From assembly GCA_051453625.1 (NCBI GenBank), contig JBOZIK010000001.1, forward strand, positions 204,488,623 to 204,525,551: a stretch of DNA of 36,929 nt. Direction: 5' to 3'. The notes beneath the pieces are model-generated. The model did not search any database, was not told the origin of the DNA, and worked only from the letters and a program-made list of their open reading frames with translations. This document shows positions 23,501-35,358 of the stretch, one piece after another; positions within the stretch are counted from its first letter, which is position 1; each line of letters starts with the position of its first letter. The DNA is from Welwitschia mirabilis (Eukaryota > Gnetophyta > Gnetopsida > Welwitschiales). The position numbers were made by a program, and so were the translations under genes.

Positions 23501-24755
23501 ATCTTTTAGATATTTAAAGAAAAAATACTAAGAAAAATAATTGAAAAATTCTTTCTTCTTTTCATGTTTGTTTCGACCATATCTCTATTTTTTCTTCCCT
23601 TTTTTATTTGAGGCAACTTCCTCAATAGGTACTTGAAGATATATTTGAAGAATGTCATCATCAACAAAATCTTAAGAAAGTAATTCAATACATGCATTCT
23701 TCATTTTTACATTAAATTTTTATTTTTTTCATTTCATTAAATTTTTAGTTAATTATTTTCTATTTTAGGTTTTCTTGCATTTCATCTTGCATTTTCCCCT
23801 ATCTATTCATTTTTGCATTTACTTATTAATCTAAAACCCTTATTTGTTTATCTCAGTGACCTATTATTTTAGTAATGAGTTTTCTTTAAGAAACATCAGT
23901 GTCAGTAATGAGTTTTATTTAACCTTATTAAAGTTACATTTTAGTTTTCTTTTTACTTTTAACATTTTATACTAAACTCTATTTTTAAATATTCCTTAAA
24001 CTAGTAATGTATCTCTAATAATTAACTCTAAAAAACCTCTTCTCATAACAAGAATCATAATGCTTATTCACCCAAATTCATAAAACCTCATTTTGCATCT
24101 AGTTCATAACCTATGTAAACTATCAATTATTAACATTAATGGTAATACTTAAATTTTTCTCATGTATTACATAATGTCCTTGTACATCTACATGGTAATT
24201 TAACATCTCTTCATATAATAATCAATCTTTATCTTATTTCCATAATTTTGAACTCAAAGATATTTACTTTTACTAAGAGAATTTTGATTCTTTACCTTCT
24301 ACAATTCATCATGCTTCTTATTCTTATTCTTTGATGAATGCATTTTACTTTCTACCATTGCTTACAAATCTTGTTTATCATTTACTTATCAATTTCCTTT
24401 ATCTTCTAATCCTTGTTTTACATTTTTTTAATTAACATCCTTTATCTTATTCTTTATATTTTGGTTAATATACTCTATTATATCTTCAAATTTTGATCAA
24501 TATCATTCATTTCTTAAAAATCAATAATCCCCTTCAAATTTCTTGAAAGAAACCATTAAGATATTTTAGAGGTTTAGATGCACATTAACAAAGACAAATA
24601 AAATTTTGATTAATAAAAATCTTCCACATTACAAACATTAGAATAGAGTATTATTTAGTTAAGTCAAACCATTACATATATTCTTAAATAACTTAATCAA
24701 CAAAATGAAGAAAAAAGTTTTCCACATTTCTAGAATCTAATTCTAAGAATCTTAA
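23501..24755. other. Element interior, no recognisable coding
   Basis: Gag and protease would be expected here but no motif is readable. Frames are broken and composition is AT-rich. A short minus-strand open frame at 23506-23697 is Lys/Phe/Ile-rich and is probably chance. Confidence 0.4.
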
Positions 24756-24985
24756 AAAGAGTAATAATAGTTAAATCAATAAAACCCAAATCACACTCTA
24801 AAGGGTTTACTTTCCTTAATTGATTACTCATTATCTAATAGGATCTATTTAGTTTTTTCCTCATTTCTAAAGAGTAATAATAGTTAAATCAATAAAACCC
24901 AAATCACACTCTTTAGAAATGAGGAAAAAAACTAAATATATCCTATTAGATAATGAGTAATCAATTAAGGAAAGTAAACCCTTTA
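24756..24985. repeat. Foldback with internal direct repeat (A-B-A-B')
   Basis: Unit A (44 bases) occurs identically at 24756-24799 and 24869-24912. Between the copies lies B (24800-24868). After the second A comes the reverse complement of B (24913-24985), differing from B by one substitution and one inserted A. The second A thus forms the loop of a hairpin with a stem of about 75 bp, extended a few bases by the AAAGAGT ends of A. The near-perfect identity contrasts with the old, diverged LTRs around it. Confidence 0.92.
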
Positions 24986-24987
24986 CT

Positions 24988-25068
24988 CGATTACAATCAC
25001 AGTGGGGCAGGGAAGGGGAATGTGCACCCCAACCTGCGCGGCCACCTAGCAAAGTAGGAACTGACGCA
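24988..25068. other. GC-rich, CpG-containing patch
   Basis: From TCGATTACAATCACAGTGGG through CACCCCAACCTGCGCGGCC to GACGCACTTAAGG the base composition changes abruptly. It has at least four CpG in about 80 bases where neighbouring kilobases have almost none. It directly abuts the foldback. I do not recognise it. It could be a recent insertion, a chimeric read or contaminant, or a short undecayed remnant. Confidence 0.7.
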
Positions 25069-25649
25069 CTTAAGGAAAAAAATACATTTGTGGAGAGTTA
25101 CACTTGAGGATAAGTCTTTTAACAACCCTTGTAAGGAGGAAAACATCATAAGATGACTCATACATGATATGTGATGTGTTGAATTCTTATCTTCTTCTTA
25201 ATTTTTATGATTAAAACATTTCCATATCATTTTTATCTCTTGAGAATAATTCAAATCTTAATGTAGAAGAAAAATCTTCCTTTAAGTCACAAAAGCTTTA
25301 TAATCATTTCATGTATAGTTCTTTTAATAAGAACTCATTTTCTATAGTAAATAACTACTTAGCTTTTTCTTCATCTAAAAATAATATCTTGTAAGATTTG
25401 TTGAGAAAGCATGAGCCACCTATCAGATGGATGCTTTTAGATCTACAACACATAGACTTTACTACTTGCATTAATTTTCTTTTAAACTTCATGTATGCAT
25501 GTGTAAATGTCTACATTAATTTTCTATCATTCAATGATCTGTCCCTCAATCATATCCTTAATACCCTTTAACTTAATATCTTTCATACCCAATAAGCCTT
25601 CACCCATGTATTATACTAAAAAACCTAGTATGAGAAAATTTTAATTTCA

Positions 25650-25860
25650 TTGCATGATCTTAAACTATATTTGTCTTCTAGATTATACTTAGGATGGATA
25701 GGTCCTTTCACAATAGAATCAATGTCTCCTAATGCTATATCTTCCATAGGATCACCTAAGAATTACCACTTATATAATCATCATCCTAAGACTTTTCACA
25801 TAAGTAATCCCAAATTCCTCTCACATCATAGAATAGGGTATCATGTTATTAAACCTTATT
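25650..25860 (+). pseudogene. Gypsy-like integrase C-terminal remnant
   Basis: The translation reads LKLYLSSRLYLGWIGPFTIE, then SMSPNAI, and later HPKTFHISNPKFLSHH. This follows the end of many gypsy integrases: a KLxPRWIGPFxI motif, then NAxxLxLP, then HPxFHVSxLKxY. The Pro-Arg before WIGPF has become Leu-Gly, and the LP region is scrambled. The frame stays open to 25925 without stops, more open than its surroundings. No core integrase could be read upstream, so only the tail survives. Strand agrees with the enclosing LTR pair. Confidence 0.55.
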
Positions 25861-25925
25861 ACCTACCTCTTCTATTATGGCATTATTTTAAAAGACTTAC
25901 TAATCACCCATTTCATCCATCTTAG

Positions 25926-27516
25926 TATGTGTTTATGATACTTACTAATTTTGGGTAGTGGACTTTTCATATAAATAAGAATAAGAGATATTTATCATTT
26001 TATGATTTTGGTTAAGATTAGGTTGATTCTTGATTTTCACAAGAAAATCAACTTTTAGCTTTTTTAAAAGGATTGCATTTATTCAATGTCTTTAATTTGG
26101 AATCAAGGAATGAAAATATGGTTTTTTACTTTTATGATGTATTCTTCTTTCAAAAATTCATGTGAATGAGATTACTTATTTATTATGCTAATAAGCCAAT
26201 GATTCCTTTCATGTTTTATGAATATTAAAGGAAATAAAAAAGAAATCAAAAGAAAGAAAAGTGAGAGTAAAACAAATCAAGGAAAAAAATCTTAAATCTC
26301 TTCACTAGTACATTTTTTTATAGTTATTTCTATTAGGTTTAGTTAACTACATCAGGGCTATGAACACCTACTAGTAATATAGCTTTAACAATTCATTTTT
26401 TAGTTCAATTGCATTGAAGCTATAAATGTTTGTTGGTAATCTAACATTAAATTTTTCATGTACATGTTAAATCCATTTGAAGAAGATTCCACAACACTAA
26501 ATGCTCAATATGGTCAAAATTCTTAAAGAATTTCATTCATGGTTATAGAAGGGAAAATTTCAAAAGAAATTAGACCTCTTGTGATTTTCTTATTTTAACA
26601 TTTCTTACTTAAGATAATTTTACTAATCTTTATTTACATGAATCTACTTAATTAAAGCATTACATTATTTTTACTTAGATTCATAACTAAATAAACTTTT
26701 TTTAGATTATTAGTTTAGTCTCATTCATTCATGGTATACATGGTAGAGTTTTAGTTGAATTTTCATTTACTTCATTTTCATTCATTTAACTATCCCATAC
26801 CACATACATTTACTTATACCATATGCACTCCCCATTTTATCTCTATAAAAAAGAATAATTAAAGGTACATATATGTTTGTTATGATGGGATCTCATTTTC
26901 GATGAGCCATGCAAGGACTAAGTTACTTTAAATTGGTATTGAAATCAAATGATACTCAGGCTCTAATTTTATCTAATTTTTATTTACTTTAAGTTTTTTT
27001 ATCATTTTATCAACTCATCCCTTATGTTTTCATAACCCTTGCATCTTTTCTTATATAATATTCCAAACCTTTAGAGCATATACCTTAGAAAACTAGCATA
27101 ACAATGAGCCCTCACTGATGATGCTATTACTTTTGCTTTATACATTTTATGCTTTTTTCACAAGTATTTTTATTCATATCCACCATTATCAAAGGTTATT
27201 AATAGGTTATTAGTTTTATCAAATTAGATTGTGACTTAGTATTTATTCATTTTCCATCTCATTTTAACACTTTCTTCATTATTTTTATTTTCACTCTTCT
27301 ATTCATTTTTAGCATTCTCATTTTGTGCTCTTCATCTTTTTCCATTTTCTATCATTTTTATCTATATTAATCATTTAGCTAATTCTCATAGGATTCCTTT
27401 TTTACTTTCAACATTTTTTCATGCATTTCTAAACATAGATGGCATTGCATTCACTTTTCATTGCTTGCATGTACTTCTTTTTAGCATGTTACCTAGTTCA
27501 ACTGCATTAAATGATA
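25926..27516. other. 3' non-coding interior of the LTR element
   Basis: No gene is seen. A purine-rich tract lies at about 26228-26285 and a pyrimidine-rich stretch at about 27240-27430, a weaker echo of the 5' leader. A TTGGTATTGAAATC phrase at about 26933 resembles a primer site only at the first six bases. Confidence 0.45.
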
Positions 27517-28439
27517 TTCTTGTCTTTCATACCTTATTCTCATATCTATATTTCCTTATCTATCATATAAAATTTGAGCATAAATTTTTTACTTTTATTA
27601 GGAGGAGTGGTGTTTTTACTTAATCATCTATTTTTCATGTTTTATTCTTTTATTTAAGTGAAATTTTTATCCTAAATTATCCAAATTTTTTTGAACTATT
27701 CTATCTTTTCTCATTATACTTGATTAATATGGTTTGCAATTTTTGCTAAAGGAGTTATGATAAACACATAGAAATGAACATTTACATTAAGATATCTAGG
27801 CCATGTTAGCATGCTTAAATCATCATTACATCATTTTTACACATTTATTATATTTAAGTATATGGAAATTCTATTTTACTAATAGTTTTTCTTAACACTA
27901 TTACNNNNNNNNNNNNNNNNNNNNNNNNNNNNNNNNNNNNNNNNNNNNNNNNNNNNNNNNNNNNNNNNNNNNNNNNNNNNNNNNNNNNNNNNNNNNNNNN
28001 NNNNTTCTTGTCTTTCATACCTTATTCTCATATATATATTCCCTTAGCTATCATATAAAATTTGAGCATAAATTTTTTACTTTTATTATAAGGAGTGGTG
28101 TTTTCACTTTATCATCTATTTTTCATGTTTTATTCTTTTATCTAAGTGAAATTTTTATCCTAAATTATCCAAATTTTTTTGAACTATTCTATCATTTTTC
28201 ATCATACTTGATTAATATGGTCTGTAATTTTTGCTAATTTACCTACTCTTTGATATACCTATTTTCACTAGTAAAAGATTAGTTAGGAGTTATAATAAAC
28301 ACATAGAAACGAACATTTGCATTAAGATATCTAGGCCATGTTAGCATGCTTAAATCATCATTACATTATTTTTACACATTTATTATATTTAAGTATATGG
28401 AAATTCTATTTTACTAATAGTTTTTCTTAACACTATTAC
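27517..28439. repeat. Duplicated contig ends around a 100-N gap, with a 47-base indel
   Basis: 27517-27904 (388 bases) and 28005-28439 (435 bases) match at about 95% and both touch the gap 27905-28004. The right copy has about 47 extra bases (roughly 28236-28283) just before the 3' LTR start. The left copy reads GCTAAAGGAG there. If the copies are haplotypes, this is an allelic indel at the polypurine/LTR junction. Confidence 0.85.
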
Positions 28440-29584
28440 ATTATATCATATTAGCATGATTTGAAGCATGATGTAAGAAGATGGAGGCATGTTACTTAAC
28501 TTAGGTGGTGTGCTAGTTCTAGAAGTGGTAATACTAGTTACCATGTATAGAATTGATTAATAGGTAAGTTCCTAAGTTTTCATATTACAATTAATTTATG
28601 TAGAACATTTTTGAAGTAATTTTCTAAACAAATATTATCTTCTAAGAAAAATCCATTAATATGGCCTTGAAACTAAAGAATGATTCCTTTATGCTCTAGA
28701 ACACTCTAAAGATTAACTCTATCAGGATTTGGGATACTTTCTAGAGTTACTATATTATGACTTGGAACACTTTAAAGAATGATCCCATTAGGCCTTGGAA
28801 ACCTTAATTTGTAATTCTAATTTCTTCTATGAATTTCCTATTTCAGTTCATTTGATTTCATCCATTGTCATATCATATAAGAAGATTATTGAAGTTTTAG
28901 TCATGTGTTTTTTCTACTCCTGCCATTAAGGATAAGCTATCTTTTAATATAGCATAATATTTCCTAATTTGCATAAGTGATTTTCCTGAATTGTATGATT
29001 TTGATTATCTAATAATAATGTATTACATGTTCTTTTCTTAGTTCATTACTTTAATATCAAGTGGTGATTTATTCATACTTTTTATGATTTGAATTAGCTA
29101 AGGAATGTTATTGCTTTAAGATTTCATTTATGATTTCTTTTTTCACTTTAGTTTGCATAACTTAAATTCTTATTTGATGGATCTTGGAATACCTCTACTT
29201 TTCATGCTTATAATATTCTTATTATAAAGGGTAAAGTACCTTGGGGGCATCACCTTCATATCTATGATGAATGAGATTAAGTCATTGTGCTTAAGCTAAA
29301 TCTATTAGAGTAAAGCTACATGTATTTAATTAAAGACTCTTATTATCTTTAAAGTTATTTTACAAATCTTCATTCTAACTCCCATTTCTTGCTTTCTTAT
29401 ATATTTTGAATTACTTACACTTATTTTATTATATTTTTTAAGTTTACCACTTCTATTTCCATGTAAGAATGGCATTGGAACTAAATAAAAGTTGAACTTG
29501 GCTATGCAAGATTGATATCCCTAGGATGATCTTACGTATTATCATAAATTAGCAATAGATATAAGCATAGCCATATTTCACTAT
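28302..29584 (+). repeat. 3' LTR
   Basis: Partner of 21879-23138. The start is decayed (CATAGAAAC in place of TGTGAAAAT) and the end reads ATTTCACTA. Flanking sequences on both sides are unrelated to those of the 5' LTR, which fixes the boundaries. Its first part also appears at 27767-27904 because of a duplicated contig end at the gap 27905-28004. Confidence 0.85.
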
Positions 29585-31135
29585 GAATATTATACTAATT
29601 TAATACATACTTCAAAATAATATCTTTACATTTATTTATAATAATGGTTTTAAGAATAAAATATAATATACAGGTATAAGGATATAATAGAAATCAATGT
29701 TTAGACATCACAAAGTAAATAGGTTGTCATTATTATCAAGATGTGTAGTCGATTCATGTTAAGTATATGGATGCATATAAAAAATAATTAAATAATATGA
29801 CATAATTATGTGTTTTAAATAAGTAGTAGAAGAAAATGAAAACAATAAGATGAGAATTATGTTTTATGACTTTCTCTTTCAACTGTAGTAACCTATAGGT
29901 ATATATGTAATACAAAAGAAATTACTAAATAAGTGAAAAACTATATATATCTTTAAGAATTTAGTCTTACTTATTAAAATACATTACACATGATGCTATC
30001 AATCAAATAGGACTCAAATTATAGTATCTAATCAAGTGATCTACTATATTTAAAACATAAAATAGAAAAGAAGGTTATTAATTAATTAAACAAACTAACT
30101 AAAAATAACTTTACATCATGGAAATTTATTTTGGTTAAAACTTTGAACAAATATATGGTAATATTTAATTTTATTTATAGTATACATTAACTATAACATA
30201 TTCTTTTTTTTAAAGCTACTTCTTTCTTATATACATCACAACAATAAAAGAAAGGCTACATTAAAGAAAATTTTTTTCCAAATGGATTTGTAAACTTATT
30301 AGTCCTATAATAGATTAACTGTGTATGTATTTATATAATAGGCATAGGATAAGATATGTCATAATTATATGGTAGTAAATAAGGAATCTACATATTACCC
30401 ATATATACTTACAAATATATGCATCTATAGGTTTCCATATAGCATTCAGTAATCACTTGTAAAAGTGATAATCACATAAGCTCAAATTTTCTAAAAGTAA
30501 CATAACTAGTACATTTTCACACTCACTTCCTTATTTTAATAAGTGATTATTAAAAATATATCTATAATTTCCATAATCAATTAGAGTTGTATAAAGCTCT
30601 TTAGTCTATTAAATATATATGTTCTTCATAAAATAGAGGCCTTCTCCATAATATCTTATTGACATGATGTAAATGTATCATGGAAATATTCATCATATAG
30701 AACATTTATTATCTTCATGTATATATGTACACATAATATACTTGTATGTTTATGATTTTATATGTTATTTAGTCATCCCCATAGAAAGTAGCTTACATAG
30801 GTTTTATTTTCTAAAATTAGTACAATTAGTGAATTTTCATGTTAGTTATCTAATTTTCATGAGTAATTCTTAGTAGTAATCCTTATCATCTTCAATGAAT
30901 GATGATTATAAGATGTTTATCTTCCCTAAAAAAGTGAAGTCCTTCTACCTATATAGTATACACCGTTTCCATAAAAGTGGAGGTGTTTAATATAAATTAT
31001 GCATGTTTTTCATAGATTTTAAGGAATTTAATGGTAACTATCTTTTTCACATGAATAGTATTAGCAAAGAGGTTTTTCCTCTTTGTTTCTAGAAATACTT
31101 TGTTGTTCATTTTAATAGAAATATTTTTTCATTAT
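29585..31135. repeat. Anonymous AT-rich DNA with a degenerate duplication
   Basis: No gene is seen. 30330-30650 and 30655-30970 share ordered phrases (CATATAGMAYWY, TTTTCTAAAAGTAACATAAC against TTTTCTAAAATTAGTACAAT, then a GTGATTATT / GAGTAATTC pair), suggesting an old tandem duplication of about 320 bases. A small perfect hairpin (8-bp stem, five-T loop) lies at 31065-31085. Short open frames here look like chance. Confidence 0.35.
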
Positions 31136-31966
31136 NNNNNNNNNNNNNNNNNNNNNNNNNNNNNNNNNNNNNNNNNNNNNNNNNNNNNNNNNNNNNNNNN
31201 NNNNNNNNNNNNNNNNNNNNNNNNNNNNNNNNNNNNNNNNNNNNNNNNNNNNNNNNNNNNNNNNNNNNNNNNNNNNNNNNNNNNNNNNNNNNNNNNNNNN
31301 NNNNNNNNNNNNNNNNNNNNNNNNNNNNNNNNNNNNNNNNNNNNNNNNNNNNNNNNNNNNNNNNNNNNNNNNNNNNNNNNNNNNNNNNNNNNNNNNNNNN
31401 NNNNNNNNNNNNNNNNNNNNNNNNNNNNNNNNNNNNNNNNNNNNNNNNNNNNNNNNNNNNNNNNNNNNNNNNNNNNNNNNNNNNNNNNNNNNNNNNNNNN
31501 NNNNNNNNNNNNNNNNNNNNNNNNNNNNNNNNNNNNNNNNNNNNNNNNNNNNNNNNNNNNNNNNNNNNNNNNNNNNNNNNNNNNNNNNNNNNNNNNNNNN
31601 NNNNNNNNNNNNNNNNNNNNNNNNNNNNNNNNNNNNNNNNNNNNNNNNNNNNNNNNNNNNNNNNNNNNNNNNNNNNNNNNNNNNNNNNNNNNNNNNNNNN
31701 NNNNNNNNNNNNNNNNNNNNNNNNNNNNNNNNNNNNNNNNNNNNNNNNNNNNNNNNNNNNNNNNNNNNNNNNNNNNNNNNNNNNNNNNNNNNNNNNNNNN
31801 NNNNNNNNNNNNNNNNNNNNNNNNNNNNNNNNNNNNNNNNNNNNNNNNNNNNNNNNNNNNNNNNNNNNNNNNNNNNNNNNNNNNNNNNNNNNNNNNNNNN
31901 NNNNNNNNNNNNNNNNNNNNNNNNNNNNNNNNNNNNNNNNNNNNNNNNNNNNNNNNNNNNNNNNNN
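31136..31966. other. Assembly gap, 831 N
   Basis: This is the largest gap, of estimated size. Long open frames reported across it are artefacts of the Ns. Confidence 0.98.
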
Positions 31967-33051
31967 TGTGGAGATATTTAGTCATATATTCAAAGTACAA
32001 AATATCACACTTATATATAAGCATGCCTTAGATTCAACTAAAATCATAATCACATTAGAGCCTATATAGAATATTAATATGATAATGAAAAAAGAGTTTT
32101 AAAATATTCACTTAGTAATTTTTTAATTAAATTAGTCCCTAATCAAATAAGTCATGGGAGGTACCTAAAGGATTAAAATCTAATAGGATTAAACTAAATA
32201 AATTATGTACTTATCATGACTTTAGGTATTAATTAAGAATAAATTTTAGAACTTAAACTTTCTAAAAACTCATCTCTTACATAATAAAAAATTTAAAATT
32301 TATTATCATTATTAATTTGAGTAGCTTATATTTTAATAGTTAGGGAGGACTAAAGTCATGACCTAATGGTATAGATCCATAAAATATTTTAAACCTTAGA
32401 CCTCTAACTTTTAATGAATGATTATCCTTAAGAATTAAAATATTAACAATACCTTGAAAAAGTACTTTAGCAATTGAAAAAAATCAAATCTTTGCAAGCA
32501 TGAGTTTGTTAATACTTTTGTAACCTTTTAGAGCATGAGTAAAACAAAATTTTTAAAGTTCAAAGGTTTTCTACTAATATGCTTATTAAATTAGGATTGT
32601 TTTTGTGGTTCACATGAGAGGTATTTTATAGGTTTATAATTAGGCCCATAGGTGGATGATAGGTTATGGGTATCAATCAAGTTTATATCCCTAAATTTAT
32701 TAATGAGATTGTTTTTATAATTCTAAATAATTATAGTTTTGTATATATAATTTAAAATACATGCTTATTTCATTTTTATAATCAAGTAAGAACATTAGAG
32801 ATTTCTAGAATGGCCTTTATAAGACACAGAAAATTATCTTTGATTTTTGTTCTATTTCTAAGATAACAAAGTACACTAGGTACTAGAATTTATCAATCTA
32901 CATTAAGATGCCTTTAATTAATCTTATAAATATCTTAGTTGATTAGTTAATGATTTATACTATTAATACTATTATTATTCTTGCATTTAACCATTATTAC
33001 TTATGTTTTCTATATAGTATATAATATTTTAGGTTAACACTAGTCTCTAAA
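31967..33051. other. Anonymous AT-rich DNA
   Basis: I see no gene, repeat boundary or recognisable motif. All frames are short. Confidence 0.6.
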
Positions 33052-33417
33052 NNNNNNNNNNNNNNNNNNNNNNNNNNNNNNNNNNNNNNNNNNNNNNNNN
33101 NNNNNNNNNNNNNNNNNNNNNNNNNNNNNNNNNNNNNNNNNNNNNNNNNNNNNNNNNNNNNNNNNNNNNNNNNNNNNNNNNNNNNNNNNNNNNNNNNNNN
33201 NNNNNNNNNNNNNNNNNNNNNNNNNNNNNNNNNNNNNNNNNNNNNNNNNNNNNNNNNNNNNNNNNNNNNNNNNNNNNNNNNNNNNNNNNNNNNNNNNNNN
33301 NNNNNNNNNNNNNNNNNNNNNNNNNNNNNNNNNNNNNNNNNNNNNNNNNNNNNNNNNNNNNNNNNNNNNNNNNNNNNNNNNNNNNNNNNNNNNNNNNNNN
33401 NNNNNNNNNNNNNNNNN
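33052..33417. other. Assembly gap, 366 N
   Basis: An estimated-size gap next to a 12-T run (33431-33442). No duplication was seen across it. Confidence 0.98.
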
Positions 33418-33615
33418 CAATAAGGATTTATTTTTTTTTTTTATTATCAATGATATACAAACATTTAGAAAATCAAAATCTCTAAACTTGGATCTAAGTT
33501 TATTTTAAATCATAGCACTTAACTAATAGGATAATGAATTTCTTCTTTTTATGCTTATTTTCCTCTTTAATACACATAGATACTTGAGGAATTAAGTATA
33601 AGATAGGACTTGTTT

Positions 33616-34600
33616 TGTGACACTCAAAAAATTGGATGCTGATCTTAAATTCCTTAAATATTTTTAAATATTCCTCTTAAAGTTGTTTCTTCTATGATGA
33701 TGTAATACATATAGGAAATGGTGCTTTTGTAATTTCTCTTATTAAGAATTTTCATGTTATCCTTTTCTAGATGTAGATGTGATTTCTAGTAACACGTCAA
33801 AAGTAAAAGAATTCTTTCTATGTGATAAATACCACTTCTAAGTGAGATCGCATCAACTCTCTTAACCTTACCTTGTTTTCAATAATATTAATGCCTTTTG
33901 GATTAAGAACAAATTAGGCTAGGATTTTATTTTTTTCCTCTTATTAACAATAGTTATTATGTAAGTGATAATTTAAGAGAATTAGATTATTTATTACTCT
34001 AGATGTTGAAGGATGTTAATTATTTGTTTATTAATTATATACTTCTTGTTTTATTGTTCTTACTTAGTTAAGCTCTTATCGATTATTTTAAAGTACTCTC
34101 TAGTGGTTTTTTTAGAGGTTAATGAAGTTACTATAATTATAACCTAGAAGTTTTATTCTAAGGAATTCTATGAATTTTTCCATAAGAAATGAAAATTGTA
34201 ATGTTTCAAATTTATTATTTTAAATAAGTTTGTTAAGATATTAAGTGTAATTAAGTTTGACTAATGAAATGTTATGGATGGGTGTGACCCAAATATGTGA
34301 AATATGTCCTTTCATTATCTTATTTAAACCTATGACATTAGATGGGGTCGAATAGGTTGAATGGATGTAATTGATGACAACCTTAGCTAATTTCCATGGT
34401 TCTTAGGAAGGAGATTTAAGTCATAGTTTTGCTAGTTTAGGATTTTTACATAATGATAAAGAATGTAATCCATTACTATTAATAATAAAATTTATTTTTT
34501 TGCTAAATTGTTCCTTGTTAATATTATGAATTTTGGCATAATATTGATAGGATCTTTTTCTAGATGAAATGATGTTAAAATAGTAAAATGAAACATTACA
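33616..34600 (+). repeat. 5' LTR (gypsy type)
   Basis: It begins TGTGACACTCAAAAAATTGG, close to the TGTGACACCC start of many plant gypsy LTRs, and ends GAAACATTACA immediately before a primer binding site. That gives TG...CA ends and a length of about 985 bases. The end is well supported by the primer site; the start is less certain. No matching 3' LTR lies in the window, so the element is cut by the window edge or rearranged. Confidence 0.55.
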
Positions 34601-34602
34601 TT

Positions 34603-34614
34603 TGGTATTAGAGC
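34603..34614 (+). other. Primer binding site (tRNA-iMet)
   Basis: TGGTATTAGAGC matches TGGTATCAGAGC, the complement of the 3' end of plant initiator tRNA-Met, at 11 of 12 positions. The single change is C to T. Two T residues separate it from the LTR end, the usual spacing. Confidence 0.75.
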
Positions 34615-34842
34615 TAACCTTAAGTAGTAAATCACTACTTATAAGGAAATAAGGAGATAATCCTAGTATTGTAACCATAATAACAAGAGCATAACATTAA
34701 AACAAGCCAAACAACAATTATAAATTTCATAGAAATAGTACAAAGGAAAAATTGTAAATAGTGTGATGGAAGAAAAAAAAAGAGTAATAATAAATAGTAC
34801 ATATGACATAATGTCTCACATAATTAAAATCGTTATTGAGGA

Positions 34843-35358
34843 CTAGGAAAATCCTCCATAAAAAAATGTAATAGAATTGTACTTCTCTTGGCATAGAATA
34901 AATGGTTTCACTCCACTTAGAATCATCTTCATTCTAATATTAGTATAAGGATCATCCACAATGCTAATTTCCATAGAAGAAGAACTAGTTGTGGAATTTG
35001 CCTCTGTGATTGGATAAGGTTTTTTGTAAAATTTCATGTAAAGATCACTATAAGCCACTAGAAGCTTCAAGAGATGTTCCTTGAAAAGTTCCTTATCATG
35101 ATATAAAACATTGGTACCATCAATAGTAATAGCTAGATGATTTGCACAAGTCTAAATCATTCTCTTATACTCCACTAAGAGATCTGATAAAGCAGCTTAA
35201 CTCTCTTTTAAGGTAGAAATTATAAAGGCATCCACTCATAACTTCTTATTAGAAAGATGCATATTATTCATATAGTTCTCTATCATATGAAGGAAATCAC
35301 TCATAGATTTTCACCCCTTCACACCATGTTTAGCCATGCAGTAAAAAGACTCCATCAT
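34843..35358 (-). pseudogene. Unidentified minus-strand coding remnant
   Basis: On the minus strand one frame runs about 170 codons from an ATGATGGAG at 35358-35350 to a TAG at 34845-34843 with only four stops, and no stop at all over the last 100 or so codons. In DNA this AT-rich many more would be expected. The peptide begins MMESFYCMAKHGVKG, continues past a stop with SMSDFLHMIENYMNNMHLSN, and later has ITEANSTTSSSSMEISIVDD. It looks helical in the first half, with a Ser-rich linker. The helical part faintly recalls copia gag proteins, but not enough to name it. It lies antisense to, and just downstream of, the primer site at 34603. Function unknown. Confidence 0.4.

Larger units (their letters stand above)
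21879..29584 (+). mobile_element. LTR retrotransposon with both LTRs, probably Ty3/gypsy
   Basis: Two direct repeats of about 1.27 kb (21879-23138 and 28302-29584) bracket about 5 kb. Similarity between them stops sharply at both ends, which is how LTRs behave. The interior holds a pyrimidine-rich leader, a gypsy-like integrase tail at 25650-25860 on the same strand, and about 2.4 kb of non-coding DNA after it. Only about 2.5 kb separates the 5' LTR from the integrase tail, too little for full gag-pol, so most coding sequence is deleted or absent. No target-site duplication is visible (TAACA against TGAAT). The LTRs have diverged by about a quarter by eye, so the insertion is old. Confidence 0.82.

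Noticed and set aside
24867-25052. Minus-strand frame with a Gly/Ala-rich start
   Set aside because: It spans the foldback and the GC patch. Openness comes from local GC content, and no family is recognised.
26933-26946. TTGGTATTGAAATC as a primer binding site
   Set aside because: Only the first six bases plus two others match the initiator-Met site, and no LTR end precedes it.
21874-29589. Target-site duplication of the LTR pair
   Set aside because: TAACA and TGAAT do not match. Either the boundaries are off by a few bases or decay has erased it.
31100-32024. Long open frames on both strands
   Set aside because: They consist almost entirely of the 831-N gap.
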